A stretch of 64,000 bases of DNA, from contig NZ_NSGF01000002.1 in the NCBI RefSeq assembly GCF_002294995.1, forward strand, positions 248,001 through 312,000, written 5' to 3'. The notes under the pieces are model-generated. The model was not told the origin of the DNA. It saw nothing but the letters and a program-made list of their open reading frames with translations, and searched no databases. Both the position numbers and the translations under genes were made by a program. The DNA is from Mesorhizobium sp. WSM3860 (lineage in GTDB: Bacteria > Pseudomonadota > Alphaproteobacteria > Rhizobiales > Rhizobiaceae). Of this stretch, positions 11,204 through 22,289 are shown piece after piece; position 1 is the first letter of the stretch, and every line of letters begins with the position of its first letter.

Positions 11204-11971
11204 TTAATTCCGATAAACCGGCTCTTCCTCGTCGAGGATTGCCTTCAGCTCGGCAAGGTGGCGCTCGGCCTGGCCGGGATAGTCGTCCATCTCGCTCGCC
11301 GTCTTTTCCGCGATCTCGTCGGAGAGCGTGCGCAGCGGCCGGCCGGTCCACAGCGCCTTGATGTAAGTCTCGGCGGCACGCTCGAAATAGAACATGCGAT
11401 TGAAGGTGTCGGCGACCGAATCCCCGATGACCATCACGCCGTGATTGCCCATGACCATCACCTTGACCTTGGGATCGACGAGCAGTTTCGAGCAGCGCTC
11501 GCCCTCCTCTTCGAAGGCCAGCCCGCCATAATGAGGGTCTACGACATGACGGTTGAAGAACATGGCCGAGTTCTGGTCGATCGGCGGCAGGGTGGAGTCG
11601 GCCAGCGAGGCAAGCACCGTGGCGTGGATCGAATGCACATGCATGGCGCAGCGCGCATGCGGCACGTTGCGATGGATGGCGCCGTGCAGGCCCCAGGCCG
11701 TAGGGTCGGGCGCGTTCGGGCCGGAGAGCGTCTCGGGATCGTTGGCGTCGATCAAAAGCAGATCGCTCGCCTTGATGCGCGAGAAATGCACCTGGTTCGG
11801 GTTCATCAGGAATTTCGTGCCGTCCTCGTTGACCGACAACGAAAAATGGTTGGCGACCGCCTCATGCATGTTGAGCCGCGCCGTCCAGCGGAAGGCGGCG
11901 GCGAGATCGACCCGCTCCTCGTAGTAAGGCAGGTTGGTCAGCGTTTCCTTCTGCAGACGGGCAAGGCTCAT
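11204..11971 (-). CDS. Class II aldolase/adducin-family protein
   Basis: This 255-residue protein has the class II aldolase fold. The metal-binding histidines are visible in CAMHVHSIHAT, with another near MVMGNHGVMVIG. The ATG at 11971 has GGAGG upstream. Relatives act as fuculose- or ribulose-phosphate-type aldolases, or as decarboxylases/epimerases. This subgroup ('class II aldolase/adducin domain protein') is mostly uncharacterised. It follows ureG by 67 bases on the same strand and could be read through from the urease genes. No link to urea metabolism is known. Confidence 0.85.
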   Translation of the reverse strand: MSLARLQKETLTNLPYYEERVDLAAAFRWTARLNMHEAVANHFSLSVNEDGTKFLMNPNQVHFSRIKASDLLLIDANDPETLSGPNAPDPTAWGLHGAIHRNVPHARCAMHVHSIHATVLASLADSTLPPIDQNSAMFFNRHVVDPHYGGLAFEEEGERCSKLLVDPKVKVMVMGNHGVMVIGDSVADTFNRMFYFERAAETYIKALWTGRPLRTLSDEIAEKTASEMDDYPGQAERHLAELKAILDEEEPVYRN

Positions 11972-12038
11972 AGAAAATCCTCCGGTTTTGGCCGAGCATG
12001 CCGCGCATGGCGGCTGCCAGCAACCGCAAACTGATGGG

Positions 12039-12671
12039 TCAGGCGGCGGGCCGTGCCGATTGCAGCCCGCCCTGCTCGACGATGAAGTCGATCACCTCCT
12101 GCAGGCCCTTGCCGCGCGACAGATCGGTGAAGCCGAAAGGCCGCTTGCCGCGCATGCGGGCGGCGTCCGTCTCCATGACGTCCAGGTTGACGTTCACATA
12201 GGGCGCCAGATCGCTCTTGTTGATGACGAGGAAGTCGGAGCGGGTGATGGCCGGACCGCCCTTGCGCGGGATCTCCTCGCCCTGGCAGACCGAAATGACA
12301 TACAGCGTCAGATCGGCAAGGTCCGGCGAGAAGGTGGCAGCGAGATTGTCGCCACCGGATTCGATGAAGACGATGTCGAGGTCGGGGAATTTGCGGTTCA
12401 ACTCGGCGATCGCCCGCAGGTTGATCGAGGCGTCCTCGCGAATGGCCGTGTGCGGACAGCCGCCGGTCTCCACGCCGACGATGCGCTCCTCCGGCAGCGC
12501 CTGCAGGCGCGCCAGCATCATGGCGTCTTCCTTGGTATAGATGTCGTTGGTGACGACGGCGATCGAGAACCGGTCGCGCAGCGCCTTGCAGAGCTTTTCG
12601 GTGAGCGTCGTCTTTCCGGAACCGACGGGGCCGCCGATGCCGATGCGCAGGGGACCATTGGCTTGGGTCAT
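12039..12671 (-). CDS. ureG: Urease accessory GTPase UreG
   Basis: This 210-residue SIMIBI GTPase delivers nickel to the urease active site together with UreD and UreF. The P-loop [10 protein letters not shown] lies at residues 13-22. The CPH metal-binding motif ([11 protein letters not shown]) and the NKSD guanine-specificity motif follow in order. The start at 12671 overlaps the DUF3995 gene by four bases (ATGA), so the two are translationally coupled. It is the last urease gene of the cluster. Confidence 0.97.
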   Translation of the reverse strand: MTQANGPLRIGIGGPVGSGKTTLTEKLCKALRDRFSIAVVTNDIYTKEDAMMLARLQALPEERIVGVETGGCPHTAIREDASINLRAIAELNRKFPDLDIVFIESGGDNLAATFSPDLADLTLYVISVCQGEEIPRKGGPAITRSDFLVINKSDLAPYVNVNLDVMETDAARMRGKRPFGFTDLSRGKGLQEVIDFIVEQGGLQSARPAA

Positions 12672-13108
12672 GCCGGAAACTCCGTGATGGCGAGGATTGC
12701 GAGGCCCAGCCCGATCAACAGGCAGAGCGGCGAGTAGAGGCGCTGGTCGAGCCGGGCGAAAGGCTGCTCCGGCGTCAGCCCGCGCCACCAGGGCGTGAAG
12801 CCGGCGATGCCTCGGCCGAAGAAAACGATGCCAAAGAGCAGCGCCGTGGCGGCAAGGCCCTCCCTGGGAAAGGGCGAGGCGAAGACGCCTTCAAGTGCCA
12901 GCGGCCATAGCGTCGCGAGCGACAGGCACGCGGCGACGGCAAAGCTCGCGACGGGCGAGGGCATCTCATCGACGCCGCGAAAGCCGACGACAGCGCGGGC
13001 ACAGGATTTCGCGTCCTTTCCCGGCCAGATGCCGCCTATGCCCCAATAAACGTGCAGCGTGGTGATCAGCAACAGGATGAGGGAGAGGACGAAGGCAAGA
13101 ATGATCAT
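12668..13108 (-). CDS. DUF3995-type membrane protein inside the urease cluster
   Basis: This 146-residue protein has about four hydrophobic helices and the N-terminal [12 protein letters not shown] stretch typical of DUF3995 proteins. Its stop overlaps the ureG start by four bases, and its start overlaps the ureF stop (13105-13108) in the same way, so it is an integral operon member. The function is unknown. By position it might help nickel or urea/ammonia handling at the inner membrane, but nothing in its sequence shows metal ligands. Confidence 0.75.
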   Translation of the reverse strand: MIILAFVLSLILLLITTLHVYWGIGGIWPGKDAKSCARAVVGFRGVDEMPSPVASFAVAACLSLATLWPLALEGVFASPFPREGLAATALLFGIVFFGRGIAGFTPWWRGLTPEQPFARLDQRLYSPLCLLIGLGLAILAITEFPA

Positions 13109-13776
13109 GATCGAAACAGACGCGAATATTGGGTTTCGTGCCTCATCGCCGCAATGTCGGATGTGAAGGCCGAGCCGCCGAGATCATCGAGCGTGGACTC
13201 CGCGGCGCGAGCAGCTGTCGCCAGCGCCAGAGGTTCGAAGCCGGCTAACAAAGCGGTGGCATCTACCTGTCCTACAACGCCGAGCCGGATAGCGGCCTGC
13301 ACGAGGTTGGAGAAGAAGGCCTGCAGGAAGACCGGCAGCGCTTCCGCCAAGCCGATGCCATGGCTACCGGCGATCGCGCCGACGGCGACGCAATAGGGGC
13401 AATCCGGAGGCAGGCGCTCGAGTGCGGGACAGGGCCAGGCAGAGGCGGCTTTTTGGAAGGCGGCGCCCTGGAGCATGGTTTCCATGTGACGCTCCTGCGA
13501 TCCGGCAAGCGCGTCGGCAAGCGCGGCAACCTCCGTGAGATCGCCGCCGTCACGGGCGCGCCGCCAGCTTTCGGCAAACAGTACCGCATCGTTCCAGCCC
13601 GAGCCCATCTCGACCAGCGTCTCCAGCCACTCGGCGAGATCCCGGCGATCGGCGACAAGTCCGTCATGCACGGCGCGTTCGAGGCCATGACTGTAGGAGA
13701 AGCCGCCGACCGGAAAGGACGGCGACAGCCAGGCCATCAGCCGCAGCAGTGCGGTACCGGATAATTGCTCAGTCAT
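13105..13776 (-). CDS. ureF: Urease accessory protein UreF
   Basis: This 223-residue helical protein activates the UreG GTPase in the UreD-UreF-UreG complex. Recognisable segments are [16 protein letters not shown] near the N-terminus and [10 protein letters not shown] further on. The start at 13776 lies inside the 3' end of ureE (8-base overlap), and the stop overlaps the DUF3995 start by four bases. Length and motifs are normal for the family. Confidence 0.96.
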   Translation of the reverse strand: MTEQLSGTALLRLMAWLSPSFPVGGFSYSHGLERAVHDGLVADRRDLAEWLETLVEMGSGWNDAVLFAESWRRARDGGDLTEVAALADALAGSQERHMETMLQGAAFQKAASAWPCPALERLPPDCPYCVAVGAIAGSHGIGLAEALPVFLQAFFSNLVQAAIRLGVVGQVDATALLAGFEPLALATAARAAESTLDDLGGSAFTSDIAAMRHETQYSRLFRS

Positions 13777-14341
13777 GGTGGTGGTGGTGGCCATGGTCAT
13801 GATGGCCATGCGCGTGATCATGATCGTGATGGTCGTGGCCGTGATGATCATGCGCAGGGCTTTGGTCGTGGCCATGTCCGGAATACGCGCCGCGCACCGG
13901 ACTGAACGGTTCCAGCACCTCGCTGACCGTGGCGCCGAGCCCTTCCAGCATCGCCTTGATGACATGGTCGCGCAGGATGAGGATGCGGTCCGCCCCGATA
14001 CTTGCGGCGAGATGGCGGTTGCCGATATGCCAGGCGAGCTCGGTGAGATGCACGGCGTCGCGGGCGCGGATGTCGTAGACCTCCTCCGGCGCCGCGACAA
14101 TCTCGAGCTGGCGGCCGTCCTCAAGCACCAGCCGGTCGCCATTGTTCAGCGCCACCGGCTCGGGCAGATCGACCAATACCCTGTCGCCGCCGGCGGTTTC
14201 GATGGCGCGGCGGCGCAGGTGCCGCTCGTCATGCGGCAAGATGGCCTTGTCGAAAGGTGTCGCCGCTCCGCCCTCGCCGGCCGGGAGCACCGAGACGGCG
14301 CGCGGAAATTTGGTGAAATCGGTGTTGATGTTGAGCTTCAT
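13769..14341 (-). CDS. ureE: Urease accessory nickel-binding protein UreE
   Basis: This 190-residue metallochaperone has an N-terminal peptide-binding domain, a central metal-binding domain ([11 protein letters not shown], with the conserved His) and a very His/Asp-rich tail of about 35 residues. The tail should bind several Ni(II) ions. It overlaps ureF by eight bases. The His-rich tail explains the CAT/ATG-dense DNA near 13780-13870, which creates apparent starts on the other strand. Confidence 0.96.
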   Translation of the reverse strand: MKLNINTDFTKFPRAVSVLPAGEGGAATPFDKAILPHDERHLRRRAIETAGGDRVLVDLPEPVALNNGDRLVLEDGRQLEIVAAPEEVYDIRARDAVHLTELAWHIGNRHLAASIGADRILILRDHVIKAMLEGLGATVSEVLEPFSPVRGAYSGHGHDQSPAHDHHGHDHHDHDHAHGHHDHGHHHHHD

Positions 14342-14358
14342 TTCATGGCTCCGCCATT

Positions 14359-14460
14359 AGAGCGCCGCGCGTCCTCTTGGACGCGCAAAGGACGCTCTAA
14401 TATTTTGAATCTATGCATCGTGCTTTCCGGAAATCGATTCCGATTTTCGGGCCGATGCAT
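14359..14460. repeat. Intergenic repeat with hairpin, overlapping the GST 3' end
   Basis: A perfect hairpin (GCGCGTCC at 14367-14374, loop TCTT, GGACGCGC at 14379-14386) sits inside AGAGCG...CGCTCT outer arms. It is followed by an element with ATGCATCG, CCGGAAATCG and CCGATTTTCGG blocks up to about 14460. It resembles a repeat common between genes in Mesorhizobium (from memory). The C-terminal codons of the GST gene run into it. Confidence 0.6.
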
Positions 14461-15046
14461 TGGCTTGCGCCCGCGCGCGGGCGGGTCGCGACAGCACGCG
14501 ATCGAAATAGGCGTTGACGCGATCGGAGTCGATCGGGAACCGGCCGGCGCGCGCCCAGCCGCCCATATCGCCGAGCAGGATATCGACGGCGGAAAAGCGG
14601 CCGCCGAGCGCGAAGGGCTTGTCGTCGAGCCGGCGGTCCAGCGCCTTCACTTCCGAAGCGAAATCATGGGCAGCGGCAGGGCCGACATCGACGCGCAGCT
14701 CCTTGGGCAGGATGAAGCGGTGGCGCAGCTTATTCCACAGCGGCGCTTCGAACTCGCTCTGAGCGAAATGCATCCAGGAATCCATCTCGGCGCGGCCGGC
14801 GAGGCCGGGATTGGCGCCCATTCCCTTATCGGCATGCTTGTCCGCCAGATAGACGCAGATCGCCGCCGAATCGGTGATTGTCAGCTCGCCATCGATCAGG
14901 ATCGGCACCTTGCCGGACGGGTTGAGCGCAAAGGCCTCCGGCGAGCGCAGCTTGACCTCGACGAACTCATAGGGCTCCCCGAGCTCCTCGAGCATCCAGA
15001 GAACGCGGCTGACCCGGGAACCTCGTGATCCGACGGCCTTGTACAT
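14411..15046 (-). CDS. Glutathione S-transferase family protein
   Basis: This 211-residue protein has a thioredoxin-like N-terminal domain (GSRGSRVSRVLWMLEELG, then NPSGKVPIL with the cis-Pro and a DSAAI glutathione-contact motif) and an all-helical C-terminal domain. It lies between ureE and ureC on the same strand; no urease role is known for GSTs. The last ten or so residues (after SARARAQAN-like residues, ending KSESISGKHDA) are encoded inside an intergenic repeat, so the original C-terminus may have been shorter. Confidence 0.87.
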   Translation of the reverse strand: MYKAVGSRGSRVSRVLWMLEELGEPYEFVEVKLRSPEAFALNPSGKVPILIDGELTITDSAAICVYLADKHADKGMGANPGLAGRAEMDSWMHFAQSEFEAPLWNKLRHRFILPKELRVDVGPAAAHDFASEVKALDRRLDDKPFALGGRFSAVDILLGDMGGWARAGRFPIDSDRVNAYFDRVLSRPARARAQANASARKSESISGKHDA

Positions 15047-15152
15047 GGTTGGAATCCTGCTTTTTCCTGGACCCTAGACCATCCAAGCCATCAGCCCAAT
15101 GGCGATCAGGCGATGGGGTCGAAGAGCCGCAGGATGAATGACTGCGGTAGCG

Positions 15153-16865
<1,713 letters not shown>

Positions 16866-17047
16866 CAGCGATTGCTCCCGAAAGCGAGGTTGCTGAGATA
16901 GATGTTGATTGGGCGCGGAGCGCACATTGTCGCCATCCAATGGTCACGCAATGACCCGCTCGACGACACCTTGCGAGCCCATTTGGCGGTTGAGGTGACC
17001 GAGTCAGCCCAAAACGAGCGTTTTCCAAACCGAGGGAAGGAATATCC

Positions 17048-17419
17048 ATGCGAACGACGATACTTTTCGCGGCCGCCGCCAGCTTGATGATGGCGGGTGC
17101 GGCCGGCGCCCAGCAGCAGCCAGCGCCGCAGCCGAGCCCGGCGCCGGCGGCACCTGCTCCCGCCGCGCCCAAGGCGCCGACGATCGAGAGCGTCAGCATT
17201 GTCGATATTACGGAACTGCCAAAGGACACGCAGACGCAGGTCAACCAGATCGTGGCGCAACGCGGCGACGCCGGCCTGCAGACATTGCGCAAATCGATCG
17301 ACGCGACACCCAAGGTGAAGTCCGCGCTCGAAGCCAAGGGGATGAGCTCGGCGCAGGTGATCGCCGCCAGCCTGCAGCCCAATGGCGCGCTGACGCTGAT
17401 CATCAAGAAGGCGAGCTGA
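17048..17419 (+). CDS. Small exported Pro/Ala-rich hypothetical protein
   Basis: This 123-residue protein has a Sec signal peptide (cleavage likely after AGAAGA). An Ala/Pro/Gln-rich linker (about residues 23-45) and a compact C-terminal domain of about 75 residues, with no cysteines, follow. An AAGGAA site precedes the ATG. It lies on the plus strand between ureC and ureB, against the urease direction. I do not recognise the domain. The next gene looks similar in its C-terminal half (a stretch on TTKLDSVDIVFL versus ESVSIVDI), suggesting a paralogous pair of periplasmic proteins. Confidence 0.7.
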   Translation: MRTTILFAAAASLMMAGAAGAQQQPAPQPSPAPAAPAPAAPKAPTIESVSIVDITELPKDTQTQVNQIVAQRGDAGLQTLRKSIDATPKVKSALEAKGMSSAQVIAASLQPNGALTLIIKKAS

Positions 17420-17425
17420 CGACCG

Positions 17426-17458
17426 ATGCTGGCGGGCCGGTCGCAGGCCCGTCAGCAT
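17426..17458 (+). terminator. Stem-loop after the 17048 gene
   Basis: Arms of 13 bases (ATGCTGGCGGGCC and, after a 7-base loop, GGCCCGTCAGCAT) pair with a single G-T wobble, right after the stop codon at 17419. No long T-run follows, so termination may be weak or factor-assisted. Confidence 0.5.
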
Positions 17459-17536
17459 CATCGCGAACGGAACCTCCCGCCGACGAGACTCGTTTCGCCT
17501 TTTTCGCCCCGCCACAAGTTCAACCAGGAGCGAGCG

Positions 17537-18040
17537 ATGGCGAACGCCCCGTGCCCCGGAACAGGATTTCCAGCCCTTGTCGCGGCCATGCTTCTCGTGG
17601 CCGCCGCTCCAGCGTTTCCCGCGCAGCCTGCGGACGGCAAGCCGCCACTGGACAGCACCAAGCCGGGCGCGACGATCGTCGATTCCGACGTCCGGCAGGA
17701 GGAGGCGCTGTCGAAGACGGACGCCGGGAAGGTCACCACCGCCATCGACCGCACGCGCGACAATATCGGCACCGTGCGCAAGACGACCAAGCTGGATAGC
17801 GTCGATATCGTTTTCCTGACGGATGCCGCGCGCAGCGAAGGCGGGCCGCCGCCTGCGATCGAGAACAAGGTGAAGCAGCATCAGGAAGACGTCGCGGAGC
17901 TGCGGCAGGAGATCGAAGCGAACGCTCTGCTCTTCAATGCCATCGATTCGCGGCGCGTGCAGGCCGAGGACGTGCTTGCCGTCGAGTTCGACAATCCGGG
18001 GAAGGTCGTCATCTACGCGGCCGCCAAGCCGCCGAAGTGA
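17537..18040 (+). CDS. Exported hypothetical protein
   Basis: This 167-residue protein has an N-terminal signal peptide (hydrophobic stretch LVAAMLLVAAAPAF, cleavage near AQPA). A soluble domain rich in charged residues follows, with a helical segment ENKVKQHQEDVAELRQEI and a C-terminal strand-like DVLAVEFDNPGKVVIY. The ATG at 17537 has AGGAG seven bases upstream. It is the second of two plus-strand genes that split the urease cluster. I do not recognise the family. Confidence 0.7.
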   Translation: MANAPCPGTGFPALVAAMLLVAAAPAFPAQPADGKPPLDSTKPGATIVDSDVRQEEALSKTDAGKVTTAIDRTRDNIGTVRKTTKLDSVDIVFLTDAARSEGGPPPAIENKVKQHQEDVAELRQEIEANALLFNAIDSRRVQAEDVLAVEFDNPGKVVIYAAAKPPK

Positions 18041-18060
18041 TTTGAGCGCGCCGCCACGCC

Positions 18061-18366
18061 TCACAGCTTGCCCATCACCTTCTGTTGAAATCCATAGACC
18101 TCGCGCTTGCCGCCGAGCGGCACCAGTGTGACGTCACGTTCCTGGCCCGGCTCGAAGCGCATGGCCGTGCCGGCGGCGATGTCGAGCCGCATGCCGCGGG
18201 CGCGTTCGCGGTCGAATTTCAGCCCCTCATTGGTCTCGAAGAAATGATAGTGGCTGCCGACCTGGATCGGACGGTCGCCGCTGTTGGCGACCTTGAGCGT
18301 CACCGTCGGCAGCCCCTTGTTCAACTTGATGTCGCCCTTTGCGGTGATGACTTCGCCGGGGATCAT
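18061..18366 (-). CDS. ureB: Urease subunit beta
   Basis: This 101-residue structural subunit has the usual MIPGEVI start, GSHYHFFE in the middle and [14 protein letters not shown] near the end. The start at 18366 is seven bases after the HupE/UreJ stop. It forms the (alpha-beta-gamma)3 urease with UreA and UreC. It runs towards a convergent plus-strand gene that ends at 18040. Confidence 0.97.
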   Translation of the reverse strand: MIPGEVITAKGDIKLNKGLPTVTLKVANSGDRPIQVGSHYHFFETNEGLKFDRERARGMRLDIAAGTAMRFEPGQERDVTLVPLGGKREVYGFQQKVMGKL

Positions 18367-18373
18367 CGCGGCC

Positions 18374-18967
18374 TCACAGCATGCCGAAGGCAAGGCCCGC
18401 GCCTACCGCTGCGCAGGCGGCGCCGGCAAGACGGGTCAAGGCGCGGAAGCGGAGCCCAAGACCGACCGCGGCCGCGATGCCGATGCCATGAAGAAGCGCC
18501 GTCGCTACGGCGAAACCCGCCATATATTCGAGGCCGCCGGCATTCTCCGGCACTTCGGTGCCATGCGCATGGCCGTGGAACAGGGCGAACAGGCCGATGA
18601 TGGCCATACCCCCCGAGACCGGCAGGTCGACCGCCAGCGCCACCAGCAACCCGAGGGCCACGACCGAAGCGAGGATACCAGGCTCGACGAAGGGCACCGG
18701 CACCTGGAGCATGCCGAGTGCTGCGCCCGCCACCATGACGCCAACGAAGGCGAGCGGCCATGCCCACACCGCCTTGCCGCCTTTCATCGCTGCCCACAGG
18801 CCGACCGCGATCATGACGGTCATATGGTCGAGGCCCGACAGCGGGTGCATGAAGCCCGCCGTGAAGGACGAGGTCGTGCCGACGCCGACATGGGCGTAAG
18901 CCGGCAGCGCCGCCGCCAGGAAAAGGATCGCGGCAAGCGCGGTGCGTTTCGTCGAAGCGGAAATCAT
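18374..18967 (-). CDS. ureJ: HupE/UreJ-family membrane protein
   Basis: This 197-residue protein has a signal-like N-terminus ending PAYA, then a mature His (HVGVG), a [11 protein letters not shown] motif and several hydrophobic helices with a HGHAHG cluster. These are the marks of HupE/UreJ nickel-transport proteins. Its place between ureA and ureB supports nickel supply to urease. Length and motifs are normal. Confidence 0.9.
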   Translation of the reverse strand: MISASTKRTALAAILFLAAALPAYAHVGVGTTSSFTAGFMHPLSGLDHMTVMIAVGLWAAMKGGKAVWAWPLAFVGVMVAGAALGMLQVPVPFVEPGILASVVALGLLVALAVDLPVSGGMAIIGLFALFHGHAHGTEVPENAGGLEYMAGFAVATALLHGIGIAAAVGLGLRFRALTRLAGAACAAVGAGLAFGML

Positions 18968-18993
18968 GGGCGGGTCCTCTTCAAATTGCCGAG

Positions 18994-19248
18994 TCAGGCA
19001 GCCTTGCGTGGGCCGCAGCCCTCGGCCTTGAGCACGCGCCTCGTCGAGGCCGGATATTTTGCCAGCTTTGCCGCCGGCCGGATCGGCCGCGGCGCGAAAT
19101 TGCCGCCGCAGTTCGGGCAGACGCCGCCGAAAACATTTTGCGCACAATCGGCGCAGAAGGTGCATTCGAAGGTGCAGATCAGCGCATCCGGTGCCTCCGG
19201 CGGCAGATCCTTGTCGCAGCATTCGCAATTGGGTCTGAGTTCCAGCAT
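18994..19248 (-). CDS. DUF1272 zinc-ribbon-like protein
   Basis: This 84-residue protein has closely spaced cysteine pairs (CECCDKD, CTFECTFCADC, CPNCGG) in its first 50 residues, the pattern of DUF1272. It probably binds one or two metal ions. A GAGGAGG site precedes the ATG at 19248. It lies 10 bases after ureA. Such genes occur next to many unrelated operons. A role in nickel or zinc homeostasis for urease is possible but unproven. Confidence 0.85.
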   Translation of the reverse strand: MLELRPNCECCDKDLPPEAPDALICTFECTFCADCAQNVFGGVCPNCGGNFAPRPIRPAAKLAKYPASTRRVLKAEGCGPRKAA

Positions 19249-19258
19249 CGGATCCTCC

Positions 19259-19561
19259 TCACCGGATCGGTTCGTGCACGGTCACCAGCTTGGTGCCGTC
19301 GGGGAATGTCGCCTCGACCTGGACGTCGTGGATCATCTCGGCAATGCCGTCCATGACCTGGGCGCGCGTGACGACATGGGCGCCGGCCTCCATCAGCTCG
19401 GCCACCGAGCGGCCGTCGCGGGCGCCCTCGACGACGAAATCGGTGATCAGCGCGATCGCCTCGGGGTGGTTGAGCTTGACGCCGCGTTCCAGCCGCTTGC
19501 GCGCCACGATCGCCGCCATGGCGATCAGCAGCTTGTCCTTTTCACGCGGCGTCAGATTCAT
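19259..19561 (-). CDS. ureA: Urease subunit gamma
   Basis: This 100-residue structural subunit starts [12 protein letters not shown] and has [10 protein letters not shown] and the C-terminal [14 protein letters not shown], all family hallmarks. It follows ureD by 37 bases and is followed by the DUF1272 gene. Together with UreB and UreC it forms the trimeric holoenzyme. Confidence 0.97.
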   Translation of the reverse strand: MNLTPREKDKLLIAMAAIVARKRLERGVKLNHPEAIALITDFVVEGARDGRSVAELMEAGAHVVTRAQVMDGIAEMIHDVQVEATFPDGTKLVTVHEPIR

Positions 19562-19598
19562 GCGTCTTCTCGGTATTCAAGATCAAAATATTCGAAAG

Positions 19599-20498
19599 TC
19601 AAAGTGACCATAATTTGGGCAGGCCAGCCCGTCCGTTGAGCAGATCGACGAGCGGAACCAGCCGCTTGCGGAGCTGGTAGCCGTCGCCGGCGATGAGCCT
19701 CGCAAGAAGCTTGCCAGATTGCCCGACGCTCCAGAAACTGGCGCCGCCCTGATCACCGATGATCGCGCGGGCGGGCTCCAGCAGGGTCTCCGCACCCGGG
19801 GAGACGAGAAGCATCGTTGCAATTGCAAGCGCGCCGCCGGCCACGGCCTGGCGCTGGAGACCGGCTGCGATATCCGGGCCGATGCGAAAGTCCTCGGCGT
19901 GGATGAGCCTGCCACCCTGGCGGACCCGCCAGCGGTCATGGAAAGTGCCCAGGATCGTCCGTTCACCCATCGCAAGCCGGCCGAACAGCGTCGCCTCCAA
20001 GAGCAGCGCCTCGGCGCCGGCCGCCAGTTCGACATCCAGCGCGCGGGCGAAGGCCGCGCGGTTGAAAACGATGGTTTCCTGCGGCAGCCAGGCAATGCGG
20101 CCGCCGTCGCCAACCGTGAGGCTGACCTTCGTCTCGGCCCGGTCGGATGCGGCGCGGTAAATCTTCTCGCAGGCCTGGGTGGTGATGGATGCCGAGGCGC
20201 CCTCGCCGACCTCGATCTCCCAGCCCAGCCGGTCGCCGCCCGTCAGCCCACCGGCCGTGTTGATCAGTACGGCCTCGAGCGGGTCGCCTTGCACCGCCGG
20301 CATGCGAATCTTCGCCGATCCATCCTGATAGAGACGTTGAAGGCGGGTCCTGCCGCCGCCCTTGCCGCAGAAAAGCCTGCCTCGCCCGGCAACACGTTGC
20401 GCGGCAGGCAAAGAAATCAGGATATCGTCGATCATGTCCACGGCGCCAACGTTAAGCACTCCACTGGCTTTGTCGATATATAGCTTGTTGCTTGACAT
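19599..20498 (-). CDS. ureD: Urease accessory protein UreD
   Basis: This scaffold protein of about 299 residues receives nickel through UreF/UreG. Typical features are GGRTRLQRLYQDGSAKIRMP, INTAGGLTGGDRL and the central TTQACEKIYR. It is the first gene of the urease cluster. The start is uncertain: the ATG at 20498 is used here, an in-frame ATG at 20525 is possible, and a later one would give the more usual family length of about 275. Confidence 0.93.
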   Translation of the reverse strand: MSSNKLYIDKASGVLNVGAVDMIDDILISLPAAQRVAGRGRLFCGKGGGRTRLQRLYQDGSAKIRMPAVQGDPLEAVLINTAGGLTGGDRLGWEIEVGEGASASITTQACEKIYRAASDRAETKVSLTVGDGGRIAWLPQETIVFNRAAFARALDVELAAGAEALLLEATLFGRLAMGERTILGTFHDRWRVRQGGRLIHAEDFRIGPDIAAGLQRQAVAGGALAIATMLLVSPGAETLLEPARAIIGDQGGASFWSVGQSGKLLARLIAGDGYQLRKRLVPLVDLLNGRAGLPKLWSL

Positions 20499-20638
20499 CG
20501 TTTCGGTTTCTATAGAGGGAGCCACCTTGGAGCGGTCACGCGGATTCCTGGCGAGGTAAGGGGCGACGACGTTTGTGAATCCGGGGACACAGGGGCGCTG
20601 ATCAGTTGGCGTCGGAAAACGACAGGGGAAGGAACCGA

Positions 20639-20893
20639 ATGGCTGACCAGCTGACGACCGAAATCATCGAAAAGATCAAAGCGCATGCCGAACCCGGCGG
20701 CGAAGAAATCACGCCGAGCACGGATCTCAACACGCTGGGGATCCATTCGCTGGAATTGACCGAGATCATCTTCGATCTCGAGGAGAAGTACGGCATCGAG
20801 ATCGAGATGAACACGGTCGACGCCTGGAGCAACCTCAAGAACGTCGGCGACATGGTCGAGGCGGTTCGCGAACTGATCGCGAAAAAAGCCTGA
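20639..20893 (+). CDS. NodF-like acyl carrier protein
   Basis: This 84-residue acidic acyl carrier protein has a phosphopantetheine serine at about residue 37 in [11 protein letters not shown]. The usual Asp before the Ser is His here. The stretch [16 protein letters not shown] closely resembles rhizobial NodF (recalled), more than housekeeping AcpP. GGGAAGGAA precedes the ATG at 20639. It lies four bases before a NodE-like ketosynthase, so the pair probably makes a special fatty acid. No other nod gene is in the window, so a role in Nod factor synthesis is not supported. Confidence 0.85.
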   Translation: MADQLTTEIIEKIKAHAEPGGEEITPSTDLNTLGIHSLELTEIIFDLEEKYGIEIEMNTVDAWSNLKNVGDMVEAVRELIAKKA

Positions 20894-20897
20894 CTGC

Positions 20898-22106
20898 ATG
20901 CTCAAGCGCGTCGTCATCACCGGCATTGGCGGAATATGCGGGCTCGGCACCGATGTGCCGGCGATCTGGGACGCCATGCGCGCCGGCCGCTCGGCAATCG
21001 GCCCGATCGACAATCCTTCGCTGCATGACCTGAAGGTCAAGGTCGGCTCCGAGATCAAGGCGTTGCCGGATCACGGCATCGACCGCAAGCAGGTGGTGTC
21101 GATGGACCGCTTCAGCCTGCTGGCGGTGATCGCGGCGCGCGAAGCGATGCGGCAGTCCGGACTGGTCGCGCATACCGACAACACCTATCGGATGGGTGCC
21201 GTTGTCGGCGTCGGCGTCGCCGGCTTCGAGACGATCGAGGAAAATTACCGCGCGATCCTGATCGAAGGGCGCAACCGCGCTGCTATCTTCACCGTGCCGA
21301 AGGTGATGCCGGGCGCGGCCGCCGGCCAGGTCAGCATGAGTCTCGGCCTGCGCGGACCGGTGTTCGGCGTCACTTCGGCCTGCGCGTCGGCCAATCATGC
21401 CATCGCCTCGGCCGTCGACCAGATCCGGCTCGGCCGCGCCGACGTCATGGTCGCCGGCGGCACCGAGGCGCCGTTGGTCTGGGGCGTGCTCAAGGGCTGG
21501 GAGGCACTGCGAGTGCTTTCGCCCGACACCTGCAGGCCGTTCTCGGCCGACCGCCAGGGTCTGTCGCTCGGCGAAGGCGCCGGCATGGCGGTGCTGGAAA
21601 GCTACGACCACGCCGTGGCCCGAGGCGCTACCATCCTTGCCGAGATCGCCGGCGCGGGCCTCTCGGCCGACGCCTCCGACATCGTCGCGCCGACCGTCGA
21701 GGGACCGGAAGCGGCGATGCGCTTCTGCCTGGTGGATGCGGGGCTCAATCCCGAGGACGTCGACTATCTCAACGCGCATGGCACCGGCACCAAGGCCAAC
21801 GACCAGATCGAGACCGCGGCGATCAAGCGCGTCTTCGGTGAGCATGCGAGCGCACTGTCCGTCTCCTCGACCAAGTCGATGCATGCGCATTGCCTGGGCG
21901 CCTCGGGCGGTCTGGAGATGATCGCCTGCGTGATGGCGATCCGCGACGGCATCGTGCCGCCGACCGCCAATTTCCGCGAGACAGATCCAGAATGCGATCT
22001 CGACGTGACGCCGAATGTGGCGCGCGAGCGCAAGGTGCGCGCAGCACTGAGCAACAGTTTTGCCTTCGGCGGCACAAATGCCGTGCTGGCCTTCAAGGCG
22101 ATCTGA
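20898..22106 (+). CDS. NodE-like beta-ketoacyl-ACP synthase (FabF-type)
   Basis: This 402-residue condensing enzyme has the Cys-His-His triad: Cys162 in [10 protein letters not shown], His294 in NAHGTGT and His331 in [13 protein letters not shown]. Length and fold are those of FabF/NodE ketosynthases. It is coupled to the ACP gene upstream and would elongate acyl chains on it. Products could be modified fatty acids for lipopolysaccharide, lipids or signal molecules. NodE would be the closest named relative by the ACP partner, but the symbol is withheld because symbiosis genes are absent here. Confidence 0.88.
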   Translation: MLKRVVITGIGGICGLGTDVPAIWDAMRAGRSAIGPIDNPSLHDLKVKVGSEIKALPDHGIDRKQVVSMDRFSLLAVIAAREAMRQSGLVAHTDNTYRMGAVVGVGVAGFETIEENYRAILIEGRNRAAIFTVPKVMPGAAAGQVSMSLGLRGPVFGVTSACASANHAIASAVDQIRLGRADVMVAGGTEAPLVWGVLKGWEALRVLSPDTCRPFSADRQGLSLGEGAGMAVLESYDHAVARGATILAEIAGAGLSADASDIVAPTVEGPEAAMRFCLVDAGLNPEDVDYLNAHGTGTKANDQIETAAIKRVFGEHASALSVSSTKSMHAHCLGASGGLEMIACVMAIRDGIVPPTANFRETDPECDLDVTPNVARERKVRAALSNSFAFGGTNAVLAFKAI

Positions 22107-22289
22107 GACGGGCGATCCGACACGGGCGCTCGCCCATTCGCCGGACGCGTTTCCAACCTTGCGGGTACTTTCGTTGGCTGACCGTGCGCGGCAGGTCAAT
22201 TGCCGGCCATATTGATCCCGAAGGGCCGGGATCCTAATTCTTGCCCGCCACGCGCGCGGCCACGCGCCCATCCGCATCCGGAGTCCCCG

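Noticed and set aside
13775..15028. Plus-strand frame starting inside the His codons of ureE
   Set aside because: It is the antisense of the UreE His-rich tail and the GST; no recognisable protein and the minus-strand genes fit all family features.
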